64,000 nt of DNA from Candidatus Uhrbacteria bacterium (GTDB taxonomy: Bacteria; Patescibacteriota; Patescibacteriia; UBA9934). The stretch is from positions 70,269 to 134,268 of the forward strand of contig DOZH01000008.1 in assembly GCA_003518105.1 (NCBI GenBank), written 5' to 3'. A program made the position numbers and the translations under genes. Below the pieces are notes generated by a model, which ran no database searches, was not told where the DNA came from, and worked only from the letters and a program-made list of their open reading frames with translations. Of this stretch, positions 32,179 to 41,807 are shown in pieces; position 1 is the stretch's first letter, and each line of letters begins with the position of its first letter.

Positions 32179-35100
32179 ATGCGCTTTTTGCCCTCCCGCC
32201 TTCTCTTCGGCTTGATTAGCGTGCTAGGCCTTGGCTTATTGGCTGTGCCTTTAACCACCCTGGCTACGGTTACAGATCAGGACAGCTCGCCCTTCGTGGT
32301 CAAAAATCAAGTGAAACTCGCACCAGACATGCGTACTGGTGCGTTTTCGTATTCGTTTCCTTTTACCTTGCCACCTGGCCGCAATGGTTTACAGCCCGGC
32401 CTCGGCTTATCCTACAACAGCAGCAATACAGATAACGCCAACCTGACAGGCTACGGCTGGTCACTTAACATTCCCACTATCGAGCGCGTGGCCAAATACG
32501 GCACCGACAGTCTTTACACTAACCACGAATTTACCTCTGCCTTATCCGGTGACCTCGAGGACATCACGCTCTCCGACGCCACGCATGGCACTTACGGCGC
32601 CAAGGTCGACGACGGCTCGTTCCTAGCTTACGTCTATAATTCCGACGAGTCGTGGACGGTCACGGACAAACGCGGCACCATTTACACTTTTGCCGCGGAC
32701 ACCTCAGCTCAGGTTGTCGACGGTAGTGACAGCACGCACGTCTTCCGTTGGTACTTAACCGAGCTGCGTGACACCAACGATAACTTCATCGCTTACACCT
32801 ACACCAAAGACGCCGGCCAAGTTTATCCTGCCACTATCACCTACACCGGCCACGGCAGCACCGCCGGCATTTTTGCTGTTAACTTCACCCTCGCTAGTCG
32901 CGCTGACGCGGCCACTTCCTATGCCACTGGCTTCTCCGTCAAAACCTCGTACCGTATCAGCGCCATCAACGTCACTGAGAACAGTTTAACTATCCGCAAT
33001 TACGCTCTCGCTTACACCACAGGCATTAACGGTGTCCGTTCACTTCTCTCAACTATCACAGAAACCGCCACGGACGAAGCCACCTCAACCACCATCACTA
33101 AACCCGCCACCAGCTTCGATTACTCCGCTAACACCGACTCCTGGACGGAAGACACTAGCTTTGGTGGCTTACCAATTACAATCGCCGGTTCCGGCAGTGG
33201 CAGTCTGGGCGTCTACTTCATGGATGTTAATGGTGATGCTTTGCCCGACATCGTCAAATCCCGTGATACCGATCGTGCCGTCTACCTCAATAACGGCGAT
33301 AATACTTGGACGGTGGATACGAGTATTACTGTGCCGGTGTCTTTCTGTATGATTAACGGTAAAGATACGGGAGTTCGTGTTTTTGATGCGGATGGTGACG
33401 GGGAGCAGGACCTGGTCTATTCTCGTATCAATTCCATGAGCGTTTTGGAGACGCATGTTTATATCAATAATGGTGATGGTACGGGTTGGACAGAAGACAC
33501 GAGCATTGTAGTACCAATATACTTTACCAGTGATGGTGGATTTGATTTTGGTGTACGAGTTATCGATGTAGATGGAGACGGGATGCAGGATATTGTTCAA
33601 AGTCGCGAAGGAATGACGGCCGTGGTCTACATCAATAATGGCGACGGTACCAGCTGGACACAGGACACGGCTTATACGGTTCCAGTTAATTTTGTTAATG
33701 CCTCACTCTATGATCAGGGAGTTCGTACCTTTGACGTCAATGCTGACGGTTTATTAGACCTCGTTTATTCGCGCTATACATCGACACTTAATGAAGCTGT
33801 TTATATTAACAACGGTAACGACACTGGTTGGACGGAAGATACCAATTACAGCGTCCCTGTCGCTTTCACCTTTTCCATCGGCTATGACATGGGAGTCAGG
33901 CCTATGGATATCAACGGTGACGGACTAACGGATCTAGTCCAGGACTTTTATAGCGGCTCTTCTGATGTTACTCACGTTTATATTAATGATGGAGACGGTA
34001 CTGGCTGGACTGAAAATACGAGTTACACACCGCCAATTCATTTTACGAATGGTATTATGGATTTAGGTGTTCGGGCAGAGGATATTAATGGCGATGGTCG
34101 TGAGGACGTTGTCAGCTCGCGTGATTCCGGCGCTCTGGATGAGCATCTCTACCTTGCTAGTCCCACGTTCAGCGACAAACTAACCACCGTCACCACCTCA
34201 ACGGGTGCTTCAACCACGGTTACCTACCAACCCTCAACCACCGTCGGCGGCAACCTGTCTTTCCCCTTATCGGTGGTAGCAACAGAAACCGTCGACGATG
34301 GCCTCGGGAACACTGCCACGACTAGCTACGACTTTGCCGACGGCGACTATTACTACGCCAGTGAGTACGACCGTAAGTTTGCTGGCTTCGGCATGGTGAC
34401 GATCACGGACGCCCTCGGCAACGTTACTAAACGTTATTACCACCAAGGCAACGCTACCAACAGCACACTCGGTGAAAGTACGGACGACGTCAGTAAACTC
34501 TGGCAAATCTATAGGGAAGAAACTTACGATTCCGCCAGTCATCTATTCCAAACAGTTATTCATTCAATTACGAGCTCGGACCTCGGTTCTGGTCGGACGT
34601 TTGTTTATGAGAACCAAACTCTTGAATTACGCTACGATGCGGATAGCGATCACACTGATACCGCAACAACTTATACTTACGAAAGCTCTACCGGCAATTT
34701 CACGCAGAAGAAAGAGTGGGGGAGAGTCACGGGCGTTGATGCCGGTACATTTACAGACACTGGTAGCGACACACGAACTACGGATTACACCTATGCTAGT
34801 TTTTCCTCGGGCCTCTCGAGCCTCGTCGACGATGAGGTAGTCAAGAATAACGCTGGCAGCACTGTGCAGGAAACTAAATATTATTACGACAGCTCAAGCC
34901 TCGGCACCGCCACGCTTGGCAATTTGACCACAGAAGCGCATTGGACGACTGGTAGCAGCTTCGTTAATACCACTTACACTTACGATAGCTACGGCTTGCT
35001 TTCCACCAAAACCGACGCCTTGAGCAATACCACCACCTTTACACCAGATACCGCCGAACTCTACACCGACACTCAAACCAACGCTCTAAGCCAAGCCACA

Positions 35101-37914
35101 ACTTACACCTACGATTATTCCTCAGGCCAAGTTCTAACTACGACTGATGCTAACGGGGGAGTCTTCACCACCACTTACGACGCCCTCGATCGTCCCCTAA
35201 CAATCTCTCAACCGATTATCGGCGGCAGTGGTTCGGTTATCACAAAAACTTTTAGCTACGACGACTCGGCCCTACCAAGCGTAGTCCACGAGACCGCTGC
35301 TTATGATGGCTCGACCAACCGCGAGACCTACGTCTACTCGGACGGCTTGGGTCGTATCATTCAACAACGCGTCGAAGCTGAGGGGACGAGTACCTTCGAC
35401 GTCACCGATACGCTTTATAACGAGCTCGGCCAGGTCGCAAGTACAACTTTGCCTTACGCCGCAACTGGCTCGTCTTACACTACGCCGACAACTGACACTA
35501 CGCTTTATCAAACACTCACTTACGACGCTTTAGGCCGCGTCACCTCATCCACTGACGTCGAAGGAACATCAACCAAGAGCTATGAGGACTGGGTCGTCAC
35601 GGAAACCGACGCCCTCAGCAAAACTAAAAATTATGCCTACGACGCTTACGGTAATTTAAGCGTGGTCGTCGAGCATAAGGGGAGCACAACTTACACCACA
35701 ACTTATGTTTGGGACGCTCTCGGCCGCTTGTATAGTTTGACCGACGCGGATGGCGCTGTGCGTGGCTTCAGTTATGACGGCTTAGGTCGACGTCTAACAG
35801 CGCAAGATTTGCACGTCGCTACTGACACCACTTTTGGCGTGTGGACCTACACCTACGACGCTGTAGGCAACATAGCAACGTCCTACAGTCCAAGCGCCAT
35901 CACCACCACTTACACTTACGACGCCTTGAACCGTGTCGCCACTGAAGACGCCTCGTCGGCCAGCGGCACAGAAATAACTTATACCTACGATAGTTGCACT
36001 CTGGGCGTTGGTCGACTTTGTCAGACTGTGGTCAGCGGGGGAGCGACGACCGCCTACACTTACGATGAACTCGGCCGCAGCGCGAGCGAGGCGAAAACTA
36101 TTAGCAGCAACACCTACACCACCAGTTACACCTACGACCTACAAGGCAATCAAGCCACCATCGCTTACCCAGACGGCGCTGTGACCATCTTCACTCTCGG
36201 TTCCGCGGGCCGCGTGAGCCAAGTAGATTTTGTCGACATCGTCTCCTCCGGCAACGCCACCCCAGCCAGTAACGTGGTTTACGCACCAAATGGTAAAATC
36301 ACCAGCTTCACCAATGGCAACGGCGTGACGACAGCTTTCACTTATGACGCCGCGGACTTATATCGACTATCCAACCTCACCAGTACGAGCGGTAGCAGCA
36401 ACATCCAAAACTTCACCTACGCCTACGACGTGGCGGGCAATATTACCCAAATCGTTGACGCTTCCAGCCTTTACTCTGGCATGACCATCAGCTACAGCTA
36501 TGACGACCTCTACCGTCTCACCTCCGCCGCCTCGTCGAGCACAGACTCAACGCTCGCTTACAGCAAAACCTGGAGCTACGGCGGCACTGGCAACATCCTA
36601 GTCGGTGAAGGCCCCTCCCGCACCTACGGCGGTACGGCCACTGGCAGCTACGCCAACCCACACGCCGTCACGGCTATGGGTACTCGCACCTTCACCTACG
36701 ACAATAATGGCAACACCACGAACGAAGGCTTGTGGAGCAACACCTGGAACTGGCGGAATCAGATGACACAATCGTCTCGCACCGGCCCCACTGTCACCGT
36801 CACCTACGCCTACGACGCGGACGGCAACCGTGTTTCTCAAGTCAACGGCAGCCTCACCCTCATCTACCCAAACGAATACTACTCCTACACTGGCACCACT
36901 CACGACCGCCAAATCCCATTACCCGGCTACGGCATGGTCGCCACATCTAAGTACAAAATATCGACGGCCGCCTCTACCATCGCCTACCACCACCACGATC
37001 ATCTCGGCGGGGAACACGTCGACACTGACTCAAGTGGAGCAACTCTCGAGTACACTATCTACTCACCTTACGGCGCCACCCTCAAAACCAGTGGCACTTC
37101 GGGCTATCTCAACGCCAACAAGTTCACCGGCAAACAGGTGGACAAGGACACTGGGTTCTACTACTACGGCGCGAGATATTACTCCGCGAATTACGGACGG
37201 TTCCTCAGCCAAGACAACGTATTCTTGGCGATTGGTGAGAATAACGGAGTGTTGAAGGATCCGCAGGCGTTGGACTCATACAGCTACGCTAGAAATAACC
37301 CACTAAGATTCGTAGATCCAGATGGAAACTCGTTTTGGGACTTTGTAAATAGAGCAGGCAATAGCTTCGGACGAATTGCAGATTCGATAATAAGAGCTAA
37401 TAATCGAGTCATTGCTCCAGCTACAAACAGCGGTTATAACTTCATTACTCTCGGCGCTGGAGATGCAGCCTCACAAATGGGACGTAGTGGAGTGACTCTT
37501 GGTGGTTTAGTTCATGTGGGTTATGGAGTAGCTTTTGGAACAGTCGCTACTTCGCTCGCAGCTCTGGATCTAGGGGCTGCGGTTGGGGGAATCGCGGTGG
37601 ATATAGGGTTAGCTAATAGGGGACAGACATCCGCATCTCAAACCGTAGCAAACAAAATTGCCAATGGTCACGCCTATGATAAACATGCTCAAACAGGCGA
37701 ATTTGGTACGAATATGACCAGGGAAGAGTTTGCATCACATGTTAACGGTATAATTAAAAATCCATCAGAGACGAAGCAGTTAGAGAGAGGGCGTACTGGA
37801 TATTGGGATAACTCAAGCAAGACTACCGTGGTGCACGATCCGCATTCCTCGGATGGAGGAACGGCTTTCGTGCCACGACAGGGTAAATCCTACTTTGATC
37901 ATGATTTAAAATAA
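32179..37914 (+). CDS. Secreted SpvB/FG-GAP/YD-repeat Rhs polymorphic toxin
   Basis: The product has 1911 residues. A signal peptide (about 1-30) is followed by an SpvB/TcdB-like domain (GAFSYSFPFTLPPGRNGLQP, GLGLSYNS, GYGWSLNIPTIER; about 50-110), six or so FG-GAP/VCBS units (about 340-650: DVNGDALPDIV, DADGDGEQDLVY, DINGDGREDVV), then many YD repeats (about 700-1600, TYTYD..GN) and the Rhs core GFYYYGARYYSANYGRFLSQ (about 1657) ending at FVDPDGN (about 1713). The variable C-terminal tip ends with a domain containing HAYDKHAQTGEF, GRTGYWDN and VHDPHSSDGGTAF; it looks like a small RNase-type toxin, but the family is not certain. Antibacterial or anti-host contact toxin. The tip (after about 37320) is AT-richer than the core. 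Confidence 0.92.
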   Translation: MRFLPSRLLFGLISVLGLGLLAVPLTTLATVTDQDSSPFVVKNQVKLAPDMRTGAFSYSFPFTLPPGRNGLQPGLGLSYNSSNTDNANLTGYGWSLNIPTIERVAKYGTDSLYTNHEFTSALSGDLEDITLSDATHGTYGAKVDDGSFLAYVYNSDESWTVTDKRGTIYTFAADTSAQVVDGSDSTHVFRWYLTELRDTNDNFIAYTYTKDAGQVYPATITYTGHGSTAGIFAVNFTLASRADAATSYATGFSVKTSYRISAINVTENSLTIRNYALAYTTGINGVRSLLSTITETATDEATSTTITKPATSFDYSANTDSWTEDTSFGGLPITIAGSGSGSLGVYFMDVNGDALPDIVKSRDTDRAVYLNNGDNTWTVDTSITVPVSFCMINGKDTGVRVFDADGDGEQDLVYSRINSMSVLETHVYINNGDGTGWTEDTSIVVPIYFTSDGGFDFGVRVIDVDGDGMQDIVQSREGMTAVVYINNGDGTSWTQDTAYTVPVNFVNASLYDQGVRTFDVNADGLLDLVYSRYTSTLNEAVYINNGNDTGWTEDTNYSVPVAFTFSIGYDMGVRPMDINGDGLTDLVQDFYSGSSDVTHVYINDGDGTGWTENTSYTPPIHFTNGIMDLGVRAEDINGDGREDVVSSRDSGALDEHLYLASPTFSDKLTTVTTSTGASTTVTYQPSTTVGGNLSFPLSVVATETVDDGLGNTATTSYDFADGDYYYASEYDRKFAGFGMVTITDALGNVTKRYYHQGNATNSTLGESTDDVSKLWQIYREETYDSASHLFQTVIHSITSSDLGSGRTFVYENQTLELRYDADSDHTDTATTYTYESSTGNFTQKKEWGRVTGVDAGTFTDTGSDTRTTDYTYASFSSGLSSLVDDEVVKNNAGSTVQETKYYYDSSSLGTATLGNLTTEAHWTTGSSFVNTTYTYDSYGLLSTKTDALSNTTTFTPDTAELYTDTQTNALSQATTYTYDYSSGQVLTTTDANGGVFTTTYDALDRPLTISQPIIGGSGSVITKTFSYDDSALPSVVHETAAYDGSTNRETYVYSDGLGRIIQQRVEAEGTSTFDVTDTLYNELGQVASTTLPYAATGSSYTTPTTDTTLYQTLTYDALGRVTSSTDVEGTSTKSYEDWVVTETDALSKTKNYAYDAYGNLSVVVEHKGSTTYTTTYVWDALGRLYSLTDADGAVRGFSYDGLGRRLTAQDLHVATDTTFGVWTYTYDAVGNIATSYSPSAITTTYTYDALNRVATEDASSASGTEITYTYDSCTLGVGRLCQTVVSGGATTAYTYDELGRSASEAKTISSNTYTTSYTYDLQGNQATIAYPDGAVTIFTLGSAGRVSQVDFVDIVSSGNATPASNVVYAPNGKITSFTNGNGVTTAFTYDAADLYRLSNLTSTSGSSNIQNFTYAYDVAGNITQIVDASSLYSGMTISYSYDDLYRLTSAASSSTDSTLAYSKTWSYGGTGNILVGEGPSRTYGGTATGSYANPHAVTAMGTRTFTYDNNGNTTNEGLWSNTWNWRNQMTQSSRTGPTVTVTYAYDADGNRVSQVNGSLTLIYPNEYYSYTGTTHDRQIPLPGYGMVATSKYKISTAASTIAYHHHDHLGGEHVDTDSSGATLEYTIYSPYGATLKTSGTSGYLNANKFTGKQVDKDTGFYYYGARYYSANYGRFLSQDNVFLAIGENNGVLKDPQALDSYSYARNNPLRFVDPDGNSFWDFVNRAGNSFGRIADSIIRANNRVIAPATNSGYNFITLGAGDAASQMGRSGVTLGGLVHVGYGVAFGTVATSLAALDLGAAVGGIAVDIGLANRGQTSASQTVANKIANGHAYDKHAQTGEFGTNMTREEFASHVNGIIKNPSETKQLERGRTGYWDNSSKTTVVHDPHSSDGGTAFVPRQGKSYFDHDLK

Positions 37915-37915
37915 T

Positions 37916-38290
37916 ATGAAAATGCAAGCTATTAATAACGAGTTACAGATTACTCTTAGCAGAGACGAATTTTTGGTCATTCATCAATCGTTGAATGAAG
38001 TATGTAACGGCTTATATATTCAGGAATTTGATAAACGTATTGGAGAAATAGATGAGGCAAAAAAAGACCTAAATAGATTAGAATATATCTACAACGAACA
38101 CGAAAAAAATGACAGCAATGATCCTATTATATTTACTATTATTAAAAAGGAAATCATTCGTTATCGCAATGCAGTTCGTGAAACTTGCGTTGAAATCGAT
38201 GATTGGGAATTTCCAACTAGAGTCGTTGGTCTTCCTAAGAGTTTCGCTAATCAAATAGTCGAGGATCTTAACGGAATTATAGATAATTAA
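37916..38290 (+). CDS. Probable immunity protein for the Rhs tip 1 toxin
   Basis: This 124-residue, acidic, mostly helical protein starts 1 base after the Rhs stop. No family recognised. AT-rich composition, unlike the Rhs core, and its place right behind the toxin tip are what one expects of a cognate immunity gene. Charged helices such as EFDKRIGEIDEAKKDLNRLE could neutralise a basic RNase. Immunity role is inference from position. Confidence 0.6.
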   Translation: MKMQAINNELQITLSRDEFLVIHQSLNEVCNGLYIQEFDKRIGEIDEAKKDLNRLEYIYNEHEKNDSNDPIIFTIIKKEIIRYRNAVRETCVEIDDWEFPTRVVGLPKSFANQIVEDLNGIIDN

Positions 38291-38302
38291 TACATAAAAT
38301 AA

Positions 38303-39034
38303 GGCGACAAAGACACCGGGTTCTACTATTACGGCGCGAGGTACTATTCTGCGAACTATGGAAGGTTTCTCAGTCAGGATAATGTCTTCCTCGCCATCGG
38401 TGAGAACAACGGAGTATTAAAGGACCCGCAGGCTTTAGACGCCTATGCCTACAGTCGAAATAATCCAATTAACTTGGTGGATAGAGACGGCAACTTCTTC
38501 AGTGGATTTGGAGACCTGGCTATCCTTGGCATCGACATAGGCTTCTTGATGAGCGATAATAAAGCAGGGGCAGGCATTGGCACCATGGCAGCCGACGTCG
38601 CCTTCCTAGCCGTTGACGCTATCAGTACGATGATTCCCGGTGTCCCAGCAGGAGCTGGTGTAGCGGCACACGGAATGTCTGTTACAGGCAAAGCAGCCGA
38701 GGCGGTTGTTAAAGCAGGAGAAGCAGCTAGGGTGACTAAGGCGACTTTAGCTAGCGAGAGGCGCTCAGCGGTTAAAAATGCTTGGAAGGCTGAGAGAACT
38801 TCCGTAAGCGAAACTGGCAAAGGTACGCGTGTGTGGACCGAATCTCAGAAAAATGAATTAATAGACAGAGGTAAGGTATCCGGATATCAGGGGCATCATA
38901 TTAATAGTGTAAATGGTAGCCCTGGATTAGCTGGGCTTGCTAATAATATTAAATTTCTTACACGGAACGAACACTTAGCTGAGCATGGTGGTAGTTGGTT
39001 GAATAAAACTGTCGGTAAATTACTTAATCGTTAA
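38303..39034 (+). CDS. Truncated Rhs tip cassette 2 with GHH/HNH nuclease toxin
   Basis: The reading frame is open right after a TAA at 38300-38302 and starts with the Rhs core (DKDTGFYYYGARYYSANYGR...), but no start codon precedes the core; the first plausible one is a GTG at 38474 (VDRDGN). After the core comes an Ala/Gly-rich hydrophobic stretch (about 38510-38720), then the toxin domain WTESQKNELIDRGKVSGYQG HHINSVNG and LTRNEHLAEHGG, a GHH-type HNH nuclease pattern. With no promoter or signal peptide it is probably a silent tip that can recombine into the full Rhs gene through the shared core. The C terminus overlaps the next gene by one base. Confidence 0.75.
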   Translation, partial: GDKDTGFYYYGARYYSANYGRFLSQDNVFLAIGENNGVLKDPQALDAYAYSRNNPINLVDRDGNFFSGFGDLAILGIDIGFLMSDNKAGAGIGTMAADVAFLAVDAISTMIPGVPAGAGVAAHGMSVTGKAAEAVVKAGEAARVTKATLASERRSAVKNAWKAERTSVSETGKGTRVWTESQKNELIDRGKVSGYQGHHINSVNGSPGLAGLANNIKFLTRNEHLAEHGGSWLNKTVGKLLNR

Positions 39035-39642
39035 TGCCTAGTATGAATATTCAAGATACGATAATGCCAATTCTAAGAAAAGCTAATTCTCTAGGTGTAG
39101 AACTATTAGATGACGGAACACAATTAATCGGACACGTACCACATGTCGCCCCTCGTGCACGATTGCATGTCGTCCCACCTGGTTTGAAAGAATCTGAGGT
39201 TAACCAATTAGAGATAGAGGTAGGAAAGACGATCCCTGATGAGTATAAACAATTACTCATACAAACAAACGGTCTCAGTATTTATTCCGATTCTCTATCG
39301 TTTTATGGCCTACGAGCTGATTTTATTCGTAATGAACGTGCCCCGTGGTTGGCGTACAGTATGGTCGACCCTAATAATTATGAACGCCCTAGGGATGCGA
39401 AAGACTCATATGTCTTTATAGGAGGGTATAGTTATGATGGATCTTCGCTATTTATAGATTCTAATTCTGGCAAAGTTTTTCGTTGTGCTCAATTTAGAGC
39501 ATCCGAAATCTACAATATCTGGCCAGATTTTTGGACGATGCTTACTTCTGAGGTTGAAAGACTGGACAGCTTATTCAATGCAGAAGGCAAAAAGAAAGAT
39601 CCAAGTCGACCTACTACTCCAGAGCCAAACATAAAAGTATAG
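39034..39642 (+). CDS. SUKH (SMI1/KNR4) family immunity protein
   Basis: This 202-residue protein has the SUKH pattern: PPGLKESEVNQLEIEVGKTI then PDEYKQLLIQTNGLSI (about 49-84), SLSFYGL (about 88), VFIGGYSYDGSSLFIDSNSG (about 126-145). SUKH proteins are common immunity partners of nuclease toxins, so it fits the GHH/HNH toxin just upstream, whose stop codon it overlaps (TAATG). AT-rich. The tail KKKDPSRPTTPEPNIKV is probably unstructured. Confidence 0.8.
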   Translation: MPSMNIQDTIMPILRKANSLGVELLDDGTQLIGHVPHVAPRARLHVVPPGLKESEVNQLEIEVGKTIPDEYKQLLIQTNGLSIYSDSLSFYGLRADFIRNERAPWLAYSMVDPNNYERPRDAKDSYVFIGGYSYDGSSLFIDSNSGKVFRCAQFRASEIYNIWPDFWTMLTSEVERLDSLFNAEGKKKDPSRPTTPEPNIKV

Positions 39643-39718
39643 ATTATTAGGTTCACAAGCTCTTTCACAACTTAATATGGTATTAAACTAATGAGTCTTC
39701 CCGCACGCCGTCACGGCC

Positions 39719-40843
39719 ATGGGCACTCGCACCTTCACCTACGACAATAATGGCAACACCACGAACGAAGGCTTGTGGAGCAACACCTGGAACTGGCGGA
39801 ATCAGATGACACAATCGTCTCGCACCGGCCCCACTGTCACCGTCACCTACGCCTACGACGCGGACGGCAACCGTGTTTCTCAAGTCAACGGCAGCCTCAC
39901 CTTGATCTACCCCAATGAGTACTACTCCTACACCGGCACCACCCACGACCGTCAGATCCCACTCCCTGGCTACGGGATGGTGGCGACATCAAAGTACAAG
40001 ATCTCAGCCTCTACCTCCGCCATCGCCTACCACCATCATGACCATCTCGGCGGGGAACATGTCGACACTGACTCGACCGGTGCGACTCTCGAGTACACGT
40101 TGTATTCACCGTACGGAGCCACCCTCAAAACTAGTGGGACAACAGGCTACACAAATGTGAATAAATTCACTGGCAAGCAGGTGGATAAGGACACGGGATT
40201 CTACTACTACGGGGTGAGATATTACAGTGCGAACTACGGAAGGTTCTTGAGTGAGGATCCGGTGTTTCTAGACATTGGCATAGAAAACAAGATACTAAAC
40301 GATCCCCAGGCGCTCAACTCATATTCGTACGCTAGAAATAACCCAATTAAATACGTAGATGAGGACGGTAAGATGTTTGGGTCGTCTCTATTGCTACGAT
40401 TAGCAATGCCAATCGCTGCGAAAATGAATGCATACTTTCATCCTGATCCAGTAGCAGCTAAACAGCAGTTTATTAACTCGTTACACTCCGGAGATTGGAT
40501 GATAGGAACGATTGGTGTGGAAAAAACAGGCGTGAGTATTGGAAGGAGTATAATAACGGAAACAAGGATAGCTGCGGCTAAGGGATTAGAGAATATTACA
40601 AGTAAATTTAAACCAACTATTAGTCAACTACTTGATACAGGCGAAAAATTTTTAGGAAAAGGGTATAAAGAAATCGGTAAAAATGGTTCTGGTGTATTCA
40701 GGAGTTTAGACGAGTCAAAACAATTTCGTATTGATCAAAATTCTTTAAAGGGACTTCACACTCCTCTCTTGTCACACGGACACTTGGAAGTAATCGAAAA
40801 AGGAAAGTCAGTCACGAATAACCATGTAATCATTAAAGAATAA
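39719..40843 (+). CDS. Truncated Rhs tip cassette 3 with a third toxin domain
   Basis: Homology to the main Rhs begins near 39700, just after an in-frame TGA, and runs through YD repeats (MGTRTFTYDNNGNTTNEG) and core (YYGVRYYSANYGRFLSEDPV, about residue 162) to YVDEDGK (about 218). The toxin part (about 219-374) ends with LDTGEKFLGKGYKEIGKNGS, VFRSLDESKQFRIDQNSLKG and LLSHGHLEV, resembling small polymorphic RNase-like toxin tips of the FRS/QFR...HGH type; the family name is uncertain. No signal peptide and no clear promoter: probably a silent cassette. The ATG is internal to the homology, so the true state may be a promoterless fragment. Confidence 0.75.
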   Translation: MGTRTFTYDNNGNTTNEGLWSNTWNWRNQMTQSSRTGPTVTVTYAYDADGNRVSQVNGSLTLIYPNEYYSYTGTTHDRQIPLPGYGMVATSKYKISASTSAIAYHHHDHLGGEHVDTDSTGATLEYTLYSPYGATLKTSGTTGYTNVNKFTGKQVDKDTGFYYYGVRYYSANYGRFLSEDPVFLDIGIENKILNDPQALNSYSYARNNPIKYVDEDGKMFGSSLLLRLAMPIAAKMNAYFHPDPVAAKQQFINSLHSGDWMIGTIGVEKTGVSIGRSIITETRIAAAKGLENITSKFKPTISQLLDTGEKFLGKGYKEIGKNGSGVFRSLDESKQFRIDQNSLKGLHTPLLSHGHLEVIEKGKSVTNNHVIIKE

Positions 40844-40847
40844 AATT

Positions 40848-41096
40848 ATGCAAATACTGAGCAAGGGAAGAATAATCAATACGTCGAGTGAGGACAAGAC
40901 ATTCAATTATCATTCACCGAAGGATTTTGAAATTGAATTGTGTTCGGACGAAGATGGAAAGACTGGCGGTTACTACATTTTTTTCAGAAATGAAAATCTA
41001 AAAGAGTATTTCGATAATTGGTTTGAAAATAAAGCTATGGCTCTTGAATATATACAAAATAAAGAAGCTTTAGGATGGGTGATACAATGGGAATAG
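40848..41096 (+). CDS. Probable immunity protein 3a (82 residues)
   Basis: This short, AT-rich gene starts 4 bases after toxin tip 3. The product is a small alpha/beta protein with FEIELCSDEDGKTGGYYIFF and ending EYIQNKEALGWVIQWE. No family recognised. Position directly behind the toxin domain makes it the best candidate for the cognate immunity protein of tip 3. Confidence 0.55.
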   Translation: MQILSKGRIINTSSEDKTFNYHSPKDFEIELCSDEDGKTGGYYIFFRNENLKEYFDNWFENKAMALEYIQNKEALGWVIQWE

Positions 41097-41530
41097 TAAG
41101 TATGAAAAACCAAGAGAATGAAAAATGGTCAGTCGCTGAAGGTGAATATGACGGAATGCCATTAGTTATTAGATTAAAGACGACACTTGATAAAGAAATC
41201 ACTGAGGGAAAATATAATTATAGAGTAGGTATTGCTATCCCACTATTGCATCCAACAAAAAATGGCCTACCCACAAAAGAAGAAAATGATATTTTATTAT
41301 TAATGGAAGATGATATAGAAGCACTACTACTTCAAAATAGAGGAGTATTATCATCGGTTGTCACGACTGGAAACATGAAGGAATTTATGATGTATGTAGA
41401 ATCTGATAACATTGAAAATTTGATCGGTGCACTAAAAGAAAAAAATCCCGGTTATCAAATTCAGTATTATGTGAAAGAAGATGGCGAGTGGGATGGTTAT
41501 AAACATTTACAAAGCAAATTTGGCATTTAG
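41087..41530 (+). CDS. DUF695-like protein, probable immunity
   Basis: This product of about 147 residues overlaps the previous gene by 10 bases. It has WSVAEGEYDGMPLVIRLKTT, a long strand-rich middle, EENDILLLMEDDIEALL, VLSSVVTTGNMKEFMMYVES and GYQIQYYVKEDGEWDGYK, the order seen in DUF695, a domain found among immunity proteins in polymorphic-toxin loci. AT-rich. The start may instead be the ATG at 41102 (better ribosome site) or 41075. It may protect against tip 3 or be an orphan immunity gene from a toxin now lost. Confidence 0.6.
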   Translation: MGIVSMKNQENEKWSVAEGEYDGMPLVIRLKTTLDKEITEGKYNYRVGIAIPLLHPTKNGLPTKEENDILLLMEDDIEALLLQNRGVLSSVVTTGNMKEFMMYVESDNIENLIGALKEKNPGYQIQYYVKEDGEWDGYKHLQSKFGI

Positions 41531-41543
41531 CTCAATGTAGACT

Positions 41544-41807
41544 ATGAGCCAATTGAAAGAACGATTAAATGCAATAATCACGGACAAAGAGCATCGAACT
41601 AGCCTTATAACAAATTTTCAAAACGAGGTTTGGAGCGGGCAATACTTACCAAATGAAAATATTCAAACTATAGTCTCAGAGTTGGCGTATGATTTGGATT
41701 GTTATGAAGAGAATCTAGATAAAATGGCAGTAGATGAATATTATGGCGAGGAACGGCTTGTGAACGAGATATTATCAGCTATTCAAAAATTAGACACTAC
41801 TATCTAA
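41544..41807 (+). CDS. Probable small immunity protein (87 residues)
   Basis: This acidic helical protein has SLITNFQNEVWSGQYLPNEN and ELAYDLDCYEENL. The general form resembles small helical immunity proteins of contact-dependent toxins (DEYYGEERLVNEIL near the C terminus), but I cannot name a family. It ends exactly where a fragment of Rhs core DNA resumes, which suggests that its own toxin tip has been lost or was replaced. Confidence 0.55.
   Translation: MSQLKERLNAIITDKEHRTSLITNFQNEVWSGQYLPNENIQTIVSELAYDLDCYEENLDKMAVDEYYGEERLVNEILSAIQKLDTTI

Noticed and set aside
33169..33600. 144-codon minus-strand frame within the Rhs FG-GAP region
   Set aside because: It is the mirror of the repeated DxDGDG coding pattern on the plus strand, with no start context or homology.
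38303..39034. Cassette 2 read as part of the main Rhs gene through a frameshift
   Set aside because: The main gene ends properly with its own toxin and an immunity gene lies between. The core is repeated rather than continued.
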